Source of the DNA: Muscardinus avellanarius
Taxonomy: Eukaryota > Chordata > Mammalia > Rodentia > Gliridae
Direction: 5' to 3'
Assembly: GCA_963383645.1 (NCBI GenBank)
Contig: OY726572.1
Span: 67,897,738-67,961,737 of the forward strand
DNA length: 64,000 nt
Each line of letters starts with the position of its first letter. Position 1 is the first letter of the stretch. A program made the translations under genes and the position numbers. Of this stretch, positions 21,424 to 32,321 are shown in pieces. The notes under the pieces are model-generated. The model worked only from the letters and a program-made list of their open reading frames with translations. It searched no databases and was not told where the DNA came from.

Positions 21424-21831
21424 ATTAGTGCAATCAGTACATAATTCTATTTTGAGTATTTACTAAGTTTAGCAGATAACTTGCTAGGCATTGAGGATAT
21501 AGCTGTGAGTAAAGCAGACTGATGTTGGCAATTTTAATGGGAAACAGACTAAAGATCAAAACAATGTGGGGCATTATGTGCAGGGCATGAGAACAGAGAG
21601 AGTACACTGGTGCACAAATGAAGGCAGATGACCCATGGTGAGTTCTGTGAACCATAGTTTGCAGTCATTTCAAGAACAGTGGGGAGAAGGCGGAGCTCTT
21701 CACTTTGTACACAGTAGTGTAGGCATTCTGAAATCAAGGAATTAAAACCATAGCAGTCAGTATTATATTCATGTTTAAAAAACAACTTAGTTTTAGCAAA
21801 AATCATTTATAAGTTAATTTAATTTTTTAAA

Positions 21832-22280
21832 GTATTAGGGGTTTGAACCCAGATACATTCTACCTCCAAGCTATATCCCCAGCCCTACCTTTTATTCTTT
21901 GTTTTGAAACAGGTTTTCACTAAGTTGTTGAGAGCTTCACTCAGTATCAGGCTGGCTGTGAATCTGTGACCTTCCTGTCTCAGCCTCCCAAGTACTGGGA
22001 ATTCAAGCGTGTGCCCTCATGCTCAGCTTAAATTAATTTTAAATAGAATATTGTTGGTTTTATAATAAAGTTCTTTTTTGTGGTACTGGGGATGGAACCC
22101 AGGGGCATTCTACTTCCCAGATATGCCCCCAGCCCTATTGTTTTATTCTTTATTTTGACACAGGGTCTCACTGAGTTGCAAAGGGCTTTAGTAAGTAGCT
22201 GAAGCTGTTCGTGAACCGCGATTCTCCTGTCTCAGCCTCCTAAATGCTGGGATTACAAGCGTGTGCCATCACGCCCAAGC
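21832..22280 (-). mobile_element. Two B1-dID SINEs
   Basis: 21832-22028 is an old copy. 22075-22280 is subfamily A, with TAAAGTTCTTTT on both sides as a probable TSD. Confidence 0.8.
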
Positions 22281-22369
22281 TTAAAGTTCTTTTTATTTTT
22301 TGTTTTTGTTTTTGTGGTTGTACAGTGCTTTAAGGATTAAAGACTTTAAACCTAGTTTTGTAAGACTGA

Positions 22370-22391
22370 ATATATATATAATATATATATA

Positions 22392-22429
<38 letters not shown>

Positions 22430-22501
22430 TGTTAGGGGTTGAACCCAGAGCCTTGTGCATGCTAGACAAGTGTTCTACCACTGAGCTGCACCCCTAGCTT
22501 C
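22370..22501 (-). mobile_element. (AT)n run and a simple ID element
   Basis: 22370-22426 is nearly pure alternating AT with short TTA breaks, so it is self-complementary. 22430-22501 is a monomeric ID unit (AGGGGTTGAACCCAGAGCC, GTGCATGCTAGACAAGTG) without a B1 part. Confidence 0.75.
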
Positions 22502-23149
22502 TAGTTTGTACATATTTCAGGGTATTAAAGTAAGAATTACTTAATCTGACAGGAAGTCACAAGAATTTTTTTTTTTTAAAGCAGGAGCAATCTCAAACTT
22601 TTAGGTTAACAGGCCTCCTTTACATGTTTTAAAATTACTGATGACTCCAAAGAGCTTTTGTTTATGTGGGTTATTGGTATTTCCTATGTTAAAATATAAA
22701 TTTTAAAAATATGTATTATATTTAAAAATAACAATCACCTCTTGCATATTAACAAAAAGTAAATAGTTTTCTAGAAAAATAACTATTTCTAAAACAAAAT
22801 ATTTAGAAGAATGGTCTTGTTTTACTTAAAACAACAGCAACCACTCTATAATACCTGACTCAGAAGACAATATGATACTCAGTATGCTTCTGCGTTCAGT
22901 TCAGTGTGTTACTATATCATATTTGATGTAGCCTCTGTGAAATGCTACTATTCCCTTTTAGGAGAATGAGTGAATAAGGCAATGGTATTTGAATATAATT
23001 TTGACCCTAGGTACCTCCTAAGAGTGTCTTTGGACCCACTATACTTATCCACTTTGACATAGGAGTATGTTTATATTTCTTAAGACTAAAAGAGACATTC
23101 ATAATAGTTAAGAAAACTCAAATAGTTAGCACTTGCTAAAAAGTGAGAA

Positions 23150-23330
23150 TATTTAGGTTCAAATCTCAGTCTGGCACTTAAGCTATGTGAATATGGACAG
23201 ACTACTTAATATTTCATTTATAAGGCAGGCATAATAGTACCTATCCTTAAAAATTGTCATGAGGATTTATTGAAATATTGTATGTTAAGTGCCTGGACCT
23301 TGTCAGGCTTAATAAATTGTAGCTGTTTAT
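23150..23330 (+). mobile_element. MIR relic
   Basis: Wording such as GGTTCAAATCTCAGTCTGGC, ATGGACAGACTACTTAATA and AATTGTCATGAGGATTTATTG follows the MIR core and tail. Confidence 0.65.
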
Positions 23331-23407
23331 TACTGTATAATGTTATGCTTGTCGAAACTTGTAGATAGCAGTATATTTTTAGGTGCTTTAAAATATTACA
23401 TGAATAA

Positions 23408-23568
23408 GTCAGGTGTGGTGATGCTCACCTGTAATCCCAGGTTTGGAAGGGTGAGACAGGAGGATTGCAGGTTTGAGGCCAGCCTCAGCAACTTAGACTG
23501 TTGGGGGGGTAGACTTGGGGGTTTAGCTTGGAGGTAGAATGCCCCTGGGTTCAATTCCCAGTACCCAG
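23408..23568 (+). mobile_element. B1-dID SINE with internal loss
   Basis: AGTCAGGTGTGGTGATGCTC head and a GGGTTTAGCTTGGAGGTAGA tail. About 40 bases between are replaced by a G-rich stretch (TGTTGGGGGGGTAGACTTGG). It ends about 90 bases before exon 4. Confidence 0.7.
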
Positions 23569-23656
23569 AACAATGAAAACCCTGCAACATAATATATGAG
23601 TAAGCTAAACAATCAAATCTCAGATGCTCAACATTCTTATATTTGATACTTTATAG

Positions 23657-23762
23657 TCATACAGGATAACTTTGCTTCTCCTGACTTGCCTTTGCTGACA
23701 TGTTTGACACAAGACCAGGATTCCTTATTTCACCAAAGTGAACTAGATTTTGCACCTCTGAG
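23657..23762 (+). CDS. ALMS1: ALMS1 exon 4
   Basis: 106 bases, phase 1 in and phase 2 out, between TTTATAG and AG/GTAGGA. With the G carried from exon 3 it encodes VIQDNFASPDLPLLTCLTQD, then QDSLFHQSELDFAPLR. This closely follows the human VIQDSFASPDLPLLTCLTQD stretch as I recall it. The last codon, AGG, is completed by the first base of exon 5. No domain is known here. The segment is one of the better conserved parts of the ALMS1 N-terminus. Confidence 0.95.
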
Positions 23763-24111
23763 GTAGGATGATTTCTTATTTGCCTCCAATCTTTCTATTC
23801 TGTCTTATTACAAGTCGTTATTAATATTAATGACTAGGCTAAGGAGGGACTAGAGTAGAGGTTGATATTGTGGTGGTAGCAAGGTGCTGAATGATGCTTT
23901 TTTGCCACAGTAATGTAAGTATAGTGATGTGCCAGGTGATAGTGTGTTGAAAAACAATTTCTGATGTATTGTAGTAATTCAGGCATATTTTAATTACAGG
24001 CACACTGAATTTTTCTTATGTTGTCATTATCCCTTTTTTCCTTCTCAGTCTCATTCTGTAAAAAAAGCATTCATTTCTAGGTTACTAGCTTGCTCTGAAC
24101 TGTTGTTTTTT

Positions 24112-24318
24112 TCTTTTGCGGTACTAGGGATGGAACCCAGGGGCATTCTACCTCCGAGCCACACCCCCAGCCTTTTTGTTTTTTTCTTTAGTTGGAAACA
24201 GGGTCTCACTGAGTTTCAAAGGGCCCCACTAAATAGCCCAGGCTGTCCAGGAACCATGATCCTCCTGTTTCAGTCTCCCAAATGCTGGAATTATAAGCAT
24301 GTGCCACCACGCCCGGCT
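24112..24318 (-). mobile_element. B1-dID SINE, subfamily A
   Basis: GCGGTACTAGGGATGGAACC to CACCACGCCCGGCT. The middle part has AAATAGCCCAGGCTGTCCAG. Confidence 0.85.
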
Positions 24319-24452
24319 TGCATTCTTATTTCGATAAACACTTTTTGCATCTGCCTAGTTAGCTCTCTTTACCTTTTAGTGCTGTGAATATGCAGTAACA
24401 CAGTGTTTATAACTTATAATCCAAATATGTTCTTTAGAATAATTGCAATGTG

Positions 24453-24644
24453 GAGCTGGGCGTGGTGGCACACACTTTTAATCCTAGCATTTAGGAGGTT
24501 GAGACAGGAGGATTGTGGTTCCTGGACAGCCTCAGCTACTTAGTGAAGCCCTTTGCAACTCAGTGAGACCCGTTTCAAAATAAAGAATAAAAACTAGGGC
24601 TGGGGATGTAGCTCGGAGGTAGAATGCTACTGGGTTCCATCCCC

Positions 24645-24733
<89 letters not shown>
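24453..24733 (+). mobile_element. B1-dID SINE with (AC)n(TC)n tail
   Basis: A full copy (24453-24646) whose A-rich tail has become about 27 AC units followed by about 16 TC units (24646-24733). The tail probably expanded after insertion. Confidence 0.85.
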
Positions 24734-24736
<3 letters not shown>

Positions 24737-25094
24737 CTGGAATTCTTCAAAATGTATTTGAAATTATCTAAGAATATGTCTGTCTCTTTTAGAACTAAAA
24801 TAAAAACCCACCTTAAACTAAAAACTATAGATATTTAGAAAGTTAGAAAGTAACCCCTGAACTAATGCTATGCATTATATTCCTTTCTAATTACTTTTAT
24901 GAAAAGTGCTTTGTATGTATCTGATTGTTAACCAGTGGTTAAATTACTGCTATATTTTTAGTAGATCACTTTTTGAGTAGTTTTCACAATCTTAATAAAT
25001 AATAAGTAAAAGAGCTAATGCAGATTAAATGAATATTAAATCATTGTGTGTGTGATAAAATAATATTTAAAGTAGTAAAGCTTAAAAAATATTT

Positions 25095-25298
25095 TTTTCA
25101 GTACTGGGCATAAAACCCCAGGGGCATTGTACTTCCAAGCTACACCTCCCAGCCCTATTTTTTATTCTTTATTTTGAAACAGGGTCTCACTGAGTTGCAA
25201 AGGGCTTCACTAAGTACCTGAGGCTGCCCAAGAACTGCGACTCTCCTGTCTCAGCCTCCCAAATGCTGGGGTTACAGGCATGGGCCACCACGCCCAGC
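25095..25298 (-). mobile_element. B1-dID SINE
   Basis: CAGTACTGGGCATAAAACCC to CACCACGCCCAGC. Subfamily A type (GAGTTGCAAAGGGCTTC). Confidence 0.8.
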
Positions 25299-25628
25299 AG
25301 AACCTTTTTTCTTTCATTCTTTTTTTTTTTTTTTTTGATAATGTGGAAATCAGTTTTTGTCTCTTGTTTTAGGAGAGCTTTGAGATAATTGTATTGTAGG
25401 GTGGCAATTCACCTATGGTTAGATAATTTGCTTTGTTCAGTAATTAGCCACTTTAATGGAATTCAAATAGAAGTTTCAACATTTTGAAATTAGAATGAAT
25501 ACTTTCAAGTGAACTTAATATTAGTTTTGTATTTTTATATTAGTACTTAAAATTAAATGTTAAGGTGTTATTTATTAATATATGCATATATATATGGATA
25601 TATTTATTATACATAACTATATTTCCAG

Positions 25629-27609
25629 GGCAATTCCTGATAAGTCTGAAGACACTGAATGGTTTTCTCGCCCATCAGAAGTTAGTGAAGCTTTGTTCCA
25701 GGCTACCTCAGAAGTCTCTTCAGACTTAGTTAACAGTTGCTTTAGTATATCTCAGCACCCACTTATGGGTAGCACAACTCTTGGGTCTCAGCACTCTTTT
25801 TTACCTACTGAACAAGAGAATATTCCAACTGATATTGTTGATGAACTGAACACCCCCAAAGACTCTGATAATTATGATACTCTTTGTTCATATATGTCAT
25901 GGAAGACACAAAAAGATACACAGCAACCCAAAAGCAATTTAGCTGATAAAGATCAAGTTTCAGTTTCAGCTTTATCTGATATTAGTGATGAAAACATAGT
26001 TACTAAAAGAAGTGATGCTTCCCATTCATGTGTGCAGCAGCATTGGAAACCGGAGGCCTTTCAGGAGGTAGAACCATTTCTAACCACAAAGGACCACGTT
26101 TCTTTTCCACGTGAAGTTGCTCCTCATAACAATAAAACATCATATTCTTACTTGCGGTGTTCGTTGGAAAGAAGAGGAAAAGGGGTTCCCTTGGCCTCTG
26201 ATAGTCGTTACTTTGAGAGTGTTTGTTTAAGGGCTCCAGCTGAGAATGATAAGAAGCAAAAAATAGATTCTTCGGATGGTTATGGAAGAAATGAAGAAGT
26301 TCTGTGCAAAGAAGTATCTCAATATTGTGAACAAGAGAAAACTAGAAACAACTTGGCATCTCCAGAGGTGCATCCCAGATCTTTAGAGATAAAGTATGTT
26401 GGGAATGTTATGGTTCCTGATAAATCGGTAAGCGTTTCAGAAGCACATATACTCTCCAGGGGACATGATATCTCTGAGATGGAGGCTTCTGGCGGTCCTC
26501 TTCAGACAACCACATCCAACTTGGATGAGACAACAGAAGAACCGTATTTTCAAGAGGAAAGAAACCAAAAAGAAACTTCTGGTTTTGGTGAGAAAAATGT
26601 TGATGCTACGGAAAATGTAGCTTTTGAGGCAGTTATTGCCTCTATAGAACCTTCTGAGAAAGAGAGTACAGTAAGTGAAATTCAAACTGACATCAGTAAA
26701 TCTTTATCAGATGACAGCTACGAGAGAGAATCAGAAAGTCCAGATTTTTCCCCATTAAAATGTGATGATGAAAACTCTTTCTTTGATACACTTGAGTATC
26801 CAAACTATCAATCTACTCCTGGGGTGTTTGAATCAGCAGCTTCAAAACCATTATTGCATAAAAATGATGATGATGATGATAGCTCCTTATATTGGTATCC
26901 AAATTTAAAGTCTTCCCCTAATGTTCCTCAGAAAATGTTCATTAAGCCACTTTCTTTTACTCCAGAGCTTAAGTCATCTTTAAATGAAAAACCTTGCACG
27001 CAGGCTGTTGGTTTTGACAAAATACAGCCAGCTTTATTTCAGTGTGATATGTACAATGAGCCCTTTCTTCCCGCTGGGAAGATAAAGTCTGTTTCTTCTC
27101 TTGATGTTGCAGAGAAGGTAAGATCTTCAAACATTATTTATTCAATGAAAGTATCAACCTCAGATTCTTTGGTTTTCCAAGATTTAAAGCAGCAAATTCT
27201 TGAAGAAGTTGCACATTCCTCAGACTCTAATTTGGGTAAGAATGTAAACTCTAGTAATGCCATTGAAGGTCCACCTGCAGCTGTAGGAAGCAGCTTTTCA
27301 GCAAACTTGATGGCATGCGATGCACAGTCACAAGGTAATTTACCACTGTCTTGTGATGCATCATTAATTGCAGTTGGCCAAGAGACATTGCTGAAAGCTG
27401 ATGTAGGCCAAGGTGAAATTTCTCGGTCTTTGGGCGCTGAGACCAGTTTTTCAATACATACAATTATGCAAAATGACTCCTATTTTGTAGAGGGCCTGCA
27501 GGGGAAGGCTGAGTCTGATGCCATTACTCTTGATGATGATACTGAGTGCTGTAGCCTAGATGAAAATCCTCATGTGTGCAGTGAAAGAGCTGCTGAACTA
27601 CAGAGAGAG
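25629..27609 (+). CDS. ALMS1: ALMS1 exon 5, large
   Basis: 1,981 bases, phase 2 in and phase 0 out, from ATTTCCAG to GAGAGAG/GTAAGA, open throughout. It begins (R)AIPDKSEDTEWFSRPSEVS, then SEALFQATSEVSSDL and ...DTLCSYMSWKTQKDTQ, all familiar ALMS1 sequence. It ends EGLQGKAESDAITLDDDTEC, then CSERAAELQRE, again familiar. The 450 or so residues between, from about HSCVQQHWKPE to the final block, are Ser/Asp/Glu-rich with a short Asp run (NDDDDDSS). They have no counterpart in the human protein as I recall it. No domain, membrane segment or catalytic motif is visible. The apparent start at 25582 is intron. Usual codon use and an unbroken frame argue for real coding sequence along the whole length. 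Confidence 0.93.
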
Positions 27610-27699
27610 GTAAGACACAATAAACCCAGAGTTGTGGGGATAGTCTTTTCTAGTATTGTTTCAGAAAATGGTATTTTAAAACTTTTTGCTGTTTTCTAG
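27610..27699 (+). other. ALMS1: ALMS1 intron 5, only 90 bases
   Basis: A GTAAGA donor and a TTTTCTAG acceptor only 90 bases apart, in a gene whose other introns here run from 1.8 to 14 kb. The frame of exon 5 stays open through the intron and meets a stop exactly at the acceptor TAG (27697-27699), so retention would truncate the protein. Confidence 0.88.
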
Positions 27700-27843
27700 A
27701 CAAGTGATCAACATGACTTGACTGGCGAGTGCATTGAACTAGCAGCTTTAGAAGATTTGCTTGATGATCTTTGTGACAGCTCTTTGCACTGGCAACTTCC
27801 TTTACAGTCACCGTGTGAGGAGGAGAGCAATTCTGAAAAGCCT
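27700..27843 (+). CDS. ALMS1: ALMS1 exon 6
   Basis: 144 bases, 48 codons, phase 0 on both sides, between TTTTCTAG and CCT/GTAAGT. It encodes TSDQHDLTGECIELAALEDL, then LDDLCDSSLHWQLPLQSPCE and ...NSEKP. The acidic, leucine-containing ELAALEDLLDDL stretch could form a short helix. The frame joins both neighbours cleanly. It is too short for the usual ORF scan, so it rests on splice sites, phase and family resemblance. Confidence 0.92.
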
Positions 27844-28157
27844 GTAAGTTTTTCTATTTGAAGTTTTTTTTATGGTTGGGAAAGGAATATTTTAGTAAAA
27901 AATTGGAATGAAAGTAAATGGCCCATTATATTTTTCCTAACACCAACTTGTGACTTCACTTGATACCCAGGAATATGCTCCATTAGTTTGTTAGAGATTG
28001 ACATAAAGGAAATGTTTATGTTTCAGAGGCCATAAGACTTTGTGAATTCTTTGGTTTCTTGAAAAAGAGCAATATTTGGAGCTCCTAGCCTTTTTATCTT
28101 GAGGTATCTTAATTCTTCCGTGACTTGCCAGCAAGAATCTTTGGGAGTGTTGAAGAA

Positions 28158-28345
28158 TAGGTGCAGGTTGTACGTGGTGGCCCATGCTTATATTCCAGTA
28201 TTTGGGATGCTGAGATAGGAGGATCTTGGGCCAGTCTCAGCAACTTAGTGAGTCTCTCAGCAACTTAGCAAGAACCTATTTCAAAATAAAAAAGGGCTGG
28301 GGGTGTAGTTTGAGGGAGAATGCCATTATGTTCAGTACCCAATTC
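28158..28345 (+). mobile_element. B1-dID SINE, old copy
   Basis: GTACGTGGTGGCCCATGCTT head and tail GGGGGTGTAGTTTGAGGGAG. Diverged. Confidence 0.7.
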
Positions 28346-28591
28346 TCTCTAAAAGGATAGAGAAAATCATGGAGACATTCAAGTGGTTGTGATTTTTCCC
28401 AGTTCTGGTTTCCAGTGTACACACCTTGAATAGGCCCTGGACTGTTCAAATACTTCTACTTAGACATTCCTCAAAGATTTTACTTCCGGGAAGTCTGAAT
28501 CCCTGACACTGTTTCCTCAGGTAATTGAGGTGCTTAATGTTCAAACTAGTTAGGATACTAACTCCTTCCCAAATGAGCAACAGACCCATGA

Positions 28592-28594
<3 letters not shown>

Positions 28595-28639
<45 letters not shown>

Positions 28640-28910
28640 CTCCATTTATGTCATTATTATTGTGTTTATGTACTAAAAATGACACCTTGGCTCTTATCAA
28701 AATTCCTTTTTACTGCTGGGCATGGTGGTGCACGCTTGTAATCCCAGCATTCGGGAGGCTGAGACCAGAGGGTTGTGGTTTGCGACAGCCTCAGCTACTT
28801 AGTGAGGCCCTCTGCAACTCAGTGAGACCCTGTTTCAAACTAAAGAATAAAAAATTGGGCAGGGGGAGTAGCTCGGAGGTCAAATGCCTCTGGGTTCCAT
28901 CCCCAAACCC

Positions 28911-28947
<37 letters not shown>
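28595..28947 (+). mobile_element. (TG)n run and B1-dID SINE with long A tail
   Basis: A (TG)n run at 28595-28636, then a subfamily A copy (28713-28947) ending in about 35 A. TCCTTTTTAC before and after is a probable TSD. The long unbroken A tail suggests a young insertion. Confidence 0.85.
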
Positions 28948-28950
<3 letters not shown>

Positions 28951-29087
28951 TTTTTACAAGATTTAATTTGATTGATTCCTTCGGTGTTTTGTCTTTAATG
29001 TTCCTCTTGTTCTATTGCACGTCCCTTTTTGTCTGGTACTGTCAGCAACAAGTTGGTTCCTCTTTACTTTTTTTTATTTTTTATTTC

Positions 29088-29291
29088 TTTGTGATACTGT
29101 GGATGAAACCCAGGGGCATTCTACCTTTGAGCTACATCCCTTGGCCCTCTGTTTTATTCTTTATTTTGAAACAGGGTCTCACTGAGTTGCAAAGGCCCTC
29201 ACTAAGTAGCTGAGGCTGGCTGCGAACTGCGATCCTCCTGTCTCAGCCTCCTGAATGCTGGGATTACAAGCGTGTGCCACCATACCTGGCT
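29088..29291 (-). mobile_element. B1-dID SINE, subfamily A
   Basis: TTTGTGATACTGTGGATGAA to CACCATACCTGGCTT. Confidence 0.82.
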
Positions 29292-29664
29292 TCCTGTTTA
29301 CTTTTAATATATCTCTTATGTCCTGTGTGACATTAAGTGGAGCTAGAAACTATATTTGATGTACTTATTGTTACTTCCCTGTTCCTATTTCCCTAAGTAT
29401 AAGATTAGAATGTCATTATAAAGCTACTAGTTTGGGTTATAACCATATTTAGACCCTTTATGTTCAGACAATTAATGAGAAAATGAAGAAAGATTATGAA
29501 TGAGCTTTTCCTTTTTATTTGTAATTTGTTAAATTTATAAGAAAAATTAAAATGCAGAATCATGAAAGTTATATTTTCTTCAGTATTCTAAAGTCAGCAT
29601 TGTTTAATTCTCATTTTCAACCTGATGAGAAAGAGAATGAAAAGAGTAAGCTAGAACTCTGTTC

Positions 29665-29755
29665 TCAAATACTGTGCTAAGAGGTTTACATATATACACC
29701 AGCCCACGTAGTCCAGCCTATCAAGTAGGATTATTGAAGATTATTATTATCTCCC
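29665..29755 (+). mobile_element. MIR/L2-like relic
   Basis: ACTGTGCTAAGAGGTTTACA and GATTATTATTATCTCC follow the common MIR/L2 end wording. Short and old. Confidence 0.45.
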
Positions 29756-29904
29756 CTCTCCAGTGCAACTTTCAAGGAATTTGCTCCTGTTCTCCAGACA
29801 GGACACCTGTAGGAAACTCACATTTATGCACTTAATAACTACCACAAACTGTCTTCCTGTTTGTTCTTTATTTTTGGTCAAGAGTTTGCACTTGCATTAT
29901 TTTG

Positions 29905-30859
29905 TAAGAGTGAAGGTTTTTTATTTATTTATTTATTTGTGATATTGGGGATGGAACCCAGGGACATTCTACTTCCGAGCTACACCTCCAGCCCTATTTT
30001 TTTTTTTAATTCTTTAAAAAAATTTTTTTTTTGGTGGTATTGGGGGTGGAACCCAGAGGCTTTCTACCTCTGGGCTATACTCCCAGACCTATATTTTATA
30101 TTTTATTTGGAAACAGAGTCTCACTAAGTTGCTGAGAGCCTCACAAAGTAGCTGAGGCTGGGTTCGAACCTCTGTGATCCTCCTGTCTCAGCCTCCCAAG
30201 CGCGGGGATTACAAGCGTTCGCCACCATGGGAGCCTTAAATTTTTATTTTATTATTTTTTTTGTGGTAGTAGGGCTGAAACCCAGGGGCTCTCTACTCCT
30301 GTGCTACACTCCTAGACCCATTCTATATTTTATTTGGAAACAGGGTCTCACTAAGTTGCTGAGAGCCTCACTAAGTAGCTGAGGCTGGCTTCAAACCTGT
30401 GCAGTCCTCCTGTCTCAGCCTCCCAAGCGCTGGGATTACAAGTGTGTGCCACCATGCCCGGCTTTTTAATTCTTTATTTTGAAACGGGGTCTCACTGAGT
30501 TGCAGAAGACCTTACTAAGTAACTGAGGCTGTCTGAGAACTGTGATCCTCCTGTCTTAGCCCCCCAAATAAATGCTGGGATTACAAGCATGCATCACCAT
30601 GCTGGGCTAAGAGTGAAGTTTTTTTTTTTTTTTTTTTTTTTTTTTGTGGTACTGGGATGAACCCAGGGACATTCTACCTCTGAGCCATACTCCCAACCCT
30701 ATTTTTTATTCTTTAATTGGAAACAGGGTCTCATGGAGTTGCTGAGAGCCTCAGTAAGTAGCTGAGGCTGGCTTTGAACCACACAATCCTCCCATCTCAG
30801 CCTCCCAAGCACTTGGATTACAAGTATGTGCCACCATGCCCTGCTAAGAGTGAAGGTTT
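29905..30859 (-). mobile_element. Four-copy SINE stack at one site
   Basis: TAAGAGTGAAGGTTTTT or a close variant occurs three times (about 29905, 30608 and 30843). Between the first two lies an old B1-dID (29937-30009 plus 30464-30609) split by two subfamily B copies (about 30035-30233 and 30253-30463). Between the second and third lies another full - copy (30622-30842). The repeats fit TSDs of two successive insertions at one site. Confidence 0.85.
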
Positions 30860-31171
30860 TTGAAAGGGAATTGCTTTGTCAGTTTCAATAAGAATGAGAA
30901 ACAAAATATAATCCATTTTAAACTTAGCGTTCATTCTACAATTTATTTTGTATTACATACTTTTAACAGTTCTTACGTTTTGAAACTGATATATTGAAAT
31001 TTTATTGAAATTTTGCGGAAGTCAAGGTTGTAATAGGCTATTTTCTTTCTACATTTGGAAGCTGTGGGGAAAATTATTAAACACAGTTTCTCTAACAGTA
31101 TCTGTATATCATTAATATTGAGACATATAGCAGTCATATGTAAATGTGTATGCAATTATAATATAAACAAG

Positions 31172-31372
31172 CTAGCTGGGCTTGTAATCTCAGTACTTGG
31201 GAGGCTGAGACAGGAGGATCGTACAGGTTCGAACCCAGCCTCAGCTACTGAGTGAGGCTCTCAGCAACTTACAGAGACCTTGTTTCTAAATTAAATACAA
31301 AATAGGTATAGGGGTATAGTTCAGAGGTAGAAGGCCCCGGGGTTATATCCACAGTACCCCCCCAAAAAAAAA
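31172..31372 (+). mobile_element. B1-dID SINE, head shortened
   Basis: Starts GCTAGCTGGGCTTGTAATCT, missing about 18 bases of the B1 head. Tail GGGGTATAGTTCAGAGGTAG. Confidence 0.75.
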
Positions 31373-31458
31373 GTATATAAATGAGCTATACTTTAAAACA
31401 TTTCTATAGGAGTGGGATAATCGAAAACTTAAACAACTTAGTGCTGTGTTTAGACCAG

Positions 31459-31680
31459 GGCTCCTCAACATTGTTAATATTGGGGATTGGATAATTCTTT
31501 GTTGTGGGGGGCTGTCCTGTGTATATTAGGATAATTTGCAGTATCTCTGGCCTCTACTTACTGAGTACCAGCCATATTCCTTACCCCCGAAGTTATAACA
31601 GTGAAAAACATTTTTTAGTCTTGTGAAATGTCCCTTTGTGGAGTGCAAGATATTCCTCAGTTGAGAACTTCTAGTCCAGA
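31459..31680. mobile_element. hAT-like (MER-type) DNA transposon relic
   Basis: GGATAATTCTTTGTTGTGGG, GGGCTGTCCTGTGTATATTA and the end TCAGTTGAGAACTTCTAG resemble short non-autonomous hAT-Charlie elements whose ends read as GGTTCTCAA. Old and diverged. Confidence 0.5.
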
Positions 31681-31965
31681 GAAACCTATATGGACAATAG
31701 ACATAAAATGTTTATTTCAACATCTTGCTAATTTCTGAGAATTGGGGGAGGAGGAGAAGAAAATATAATAAAAAAGGATAGAACAATTCATGCATATGTT
31801 TCGTTTTTAGAACCTTTCTGAAAAGGGCATGGCTGGACTAATTTTTAGGGGACAAATAGAAGCCTAAAAGTAGTAGATATAGTAGTATATATTTCTGTAT
31901 GAATAAATTGTGAATTTGGTGTAAAGTTGTGCATGTTAAGTATTAATTTCACCAATAATGCTTTC

Positions 31966-31968
31966 TAT

Positions 31969-32003
<35 letters not shown>

Positions 32004-32060
32004 TTTTTGTGGTACTAGGCATTCTGCTTCTGAGCTATGCCCCCAGCCGTATGTTTTATC
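31966..32060 (-). mobile_element. (TATT)n and a truncated ID head
   Basis: About ten TATT units lead into TTGTGGTACTAGGCATTCTG, then CCCCAGCCGTA. The B1 part is missing. It lies 100 bases before exon 7. Confidence 0.7.
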
Positions 32061-32161
32061 CTTTTTTTTTTTTTTGCTTTTTATAATAATGAGGTTTGTT
32101 TTTATCAAGGAAGTATTAATTAATATGATCTTATTTTCTTCATTTTTTTTTCTTTTCACAG

Positions 32162-32321
32162 GTAGGTCATTCTAATGTGGGCATTAATCAGTCTTTTTCA
32201 TCTATACTGCCTCCATTTGTTCCTCATGAGCCAACCAGTGAGTTGGAATATCATTCTTCAGATCTCAGAATGTTGAGGGTATCTCCTGACTCTCTGCCAA
32301 AGACTATCAAACAATTACCAG
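32162..32321 (+). CDS. ALMS1: ALMS1 exon 7
   Basis: 160 bases, phase 0 in and phase 1 out, between CTTTTCACAG and CCAG/GTATGT. It encodes VGHSNVGINQSFSSILPPFV, then PHEPTSELEYHSSDLRMLRV and SPDSLPKTIKQLP. The SEYHSSDLRMLR-like block is characteristic of ALMS1 just before the tandem-repeat region. The last G joins GA of exon 8 to give Gly-Asp-Thr-Ser-Lys-Gly-Gly, the same junction as in human as I recall it. Confidence 0.94.

Larger units (their letters stand above)
19953..23656 (+). other. ALMS1: ALMS1 intron 3
   Basis: 3.7 kb. It starts with a perfect 172-bp tandem duplication 94 bases after exon 3. Seven or so SINEs, an (AT)n run and a MIR relic follow. The stretches 21430-21830 and 22510-23140 are plain AT-rich intron without a recognisable element. 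Confidence 0.9.
23763..25628 (+). other. ALMS1: ALMS1 intron 4
   Basis: 1.87 kb with three SINEs, a long (AC)n(TC)n microsatellite and an AT-rich approach to exon 5. Nothing else is recognisable in 23763-24110 or 24740-25090. Confidence 0.9.
27844..32161 (+). other. ALMS1: ALMS1 intron 6
   Basis: 4.3 kb. It holds SINEs, a 920-base SINE stack, (TG)n and (TATT)n microsatellites, a MIR/L2-like relic and a hAT-like relic. 27850-28150, 29300-29660 and 31690-31960 contain nothing I recognise. Confidence 0.9.

Noticed and set aside
22430..22501. tRNA-like sequence in ID units (A- and B-box-like motifs)
   Set aside because: ID tails descend from a tRNA gene but lack a cloverleaf with a usable anticodon arm. 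They are SINE parts, not functional tRNA genes.
25582..25628. Apparent start codon upstream of exon 5
   Set aside because: It lies in the AT-rich end of intron 4. The acceptor TTTCCAG at 25622-25628 and the junction with exon 4 define the exon start.
28595..28636. Cys/Val-repeat peptides from (TG)n and similar microsatellites
   Set aside because: Simple-sequence translation only. The same artefact appears at 24646, 37516, 42743, 44656 and 58993.
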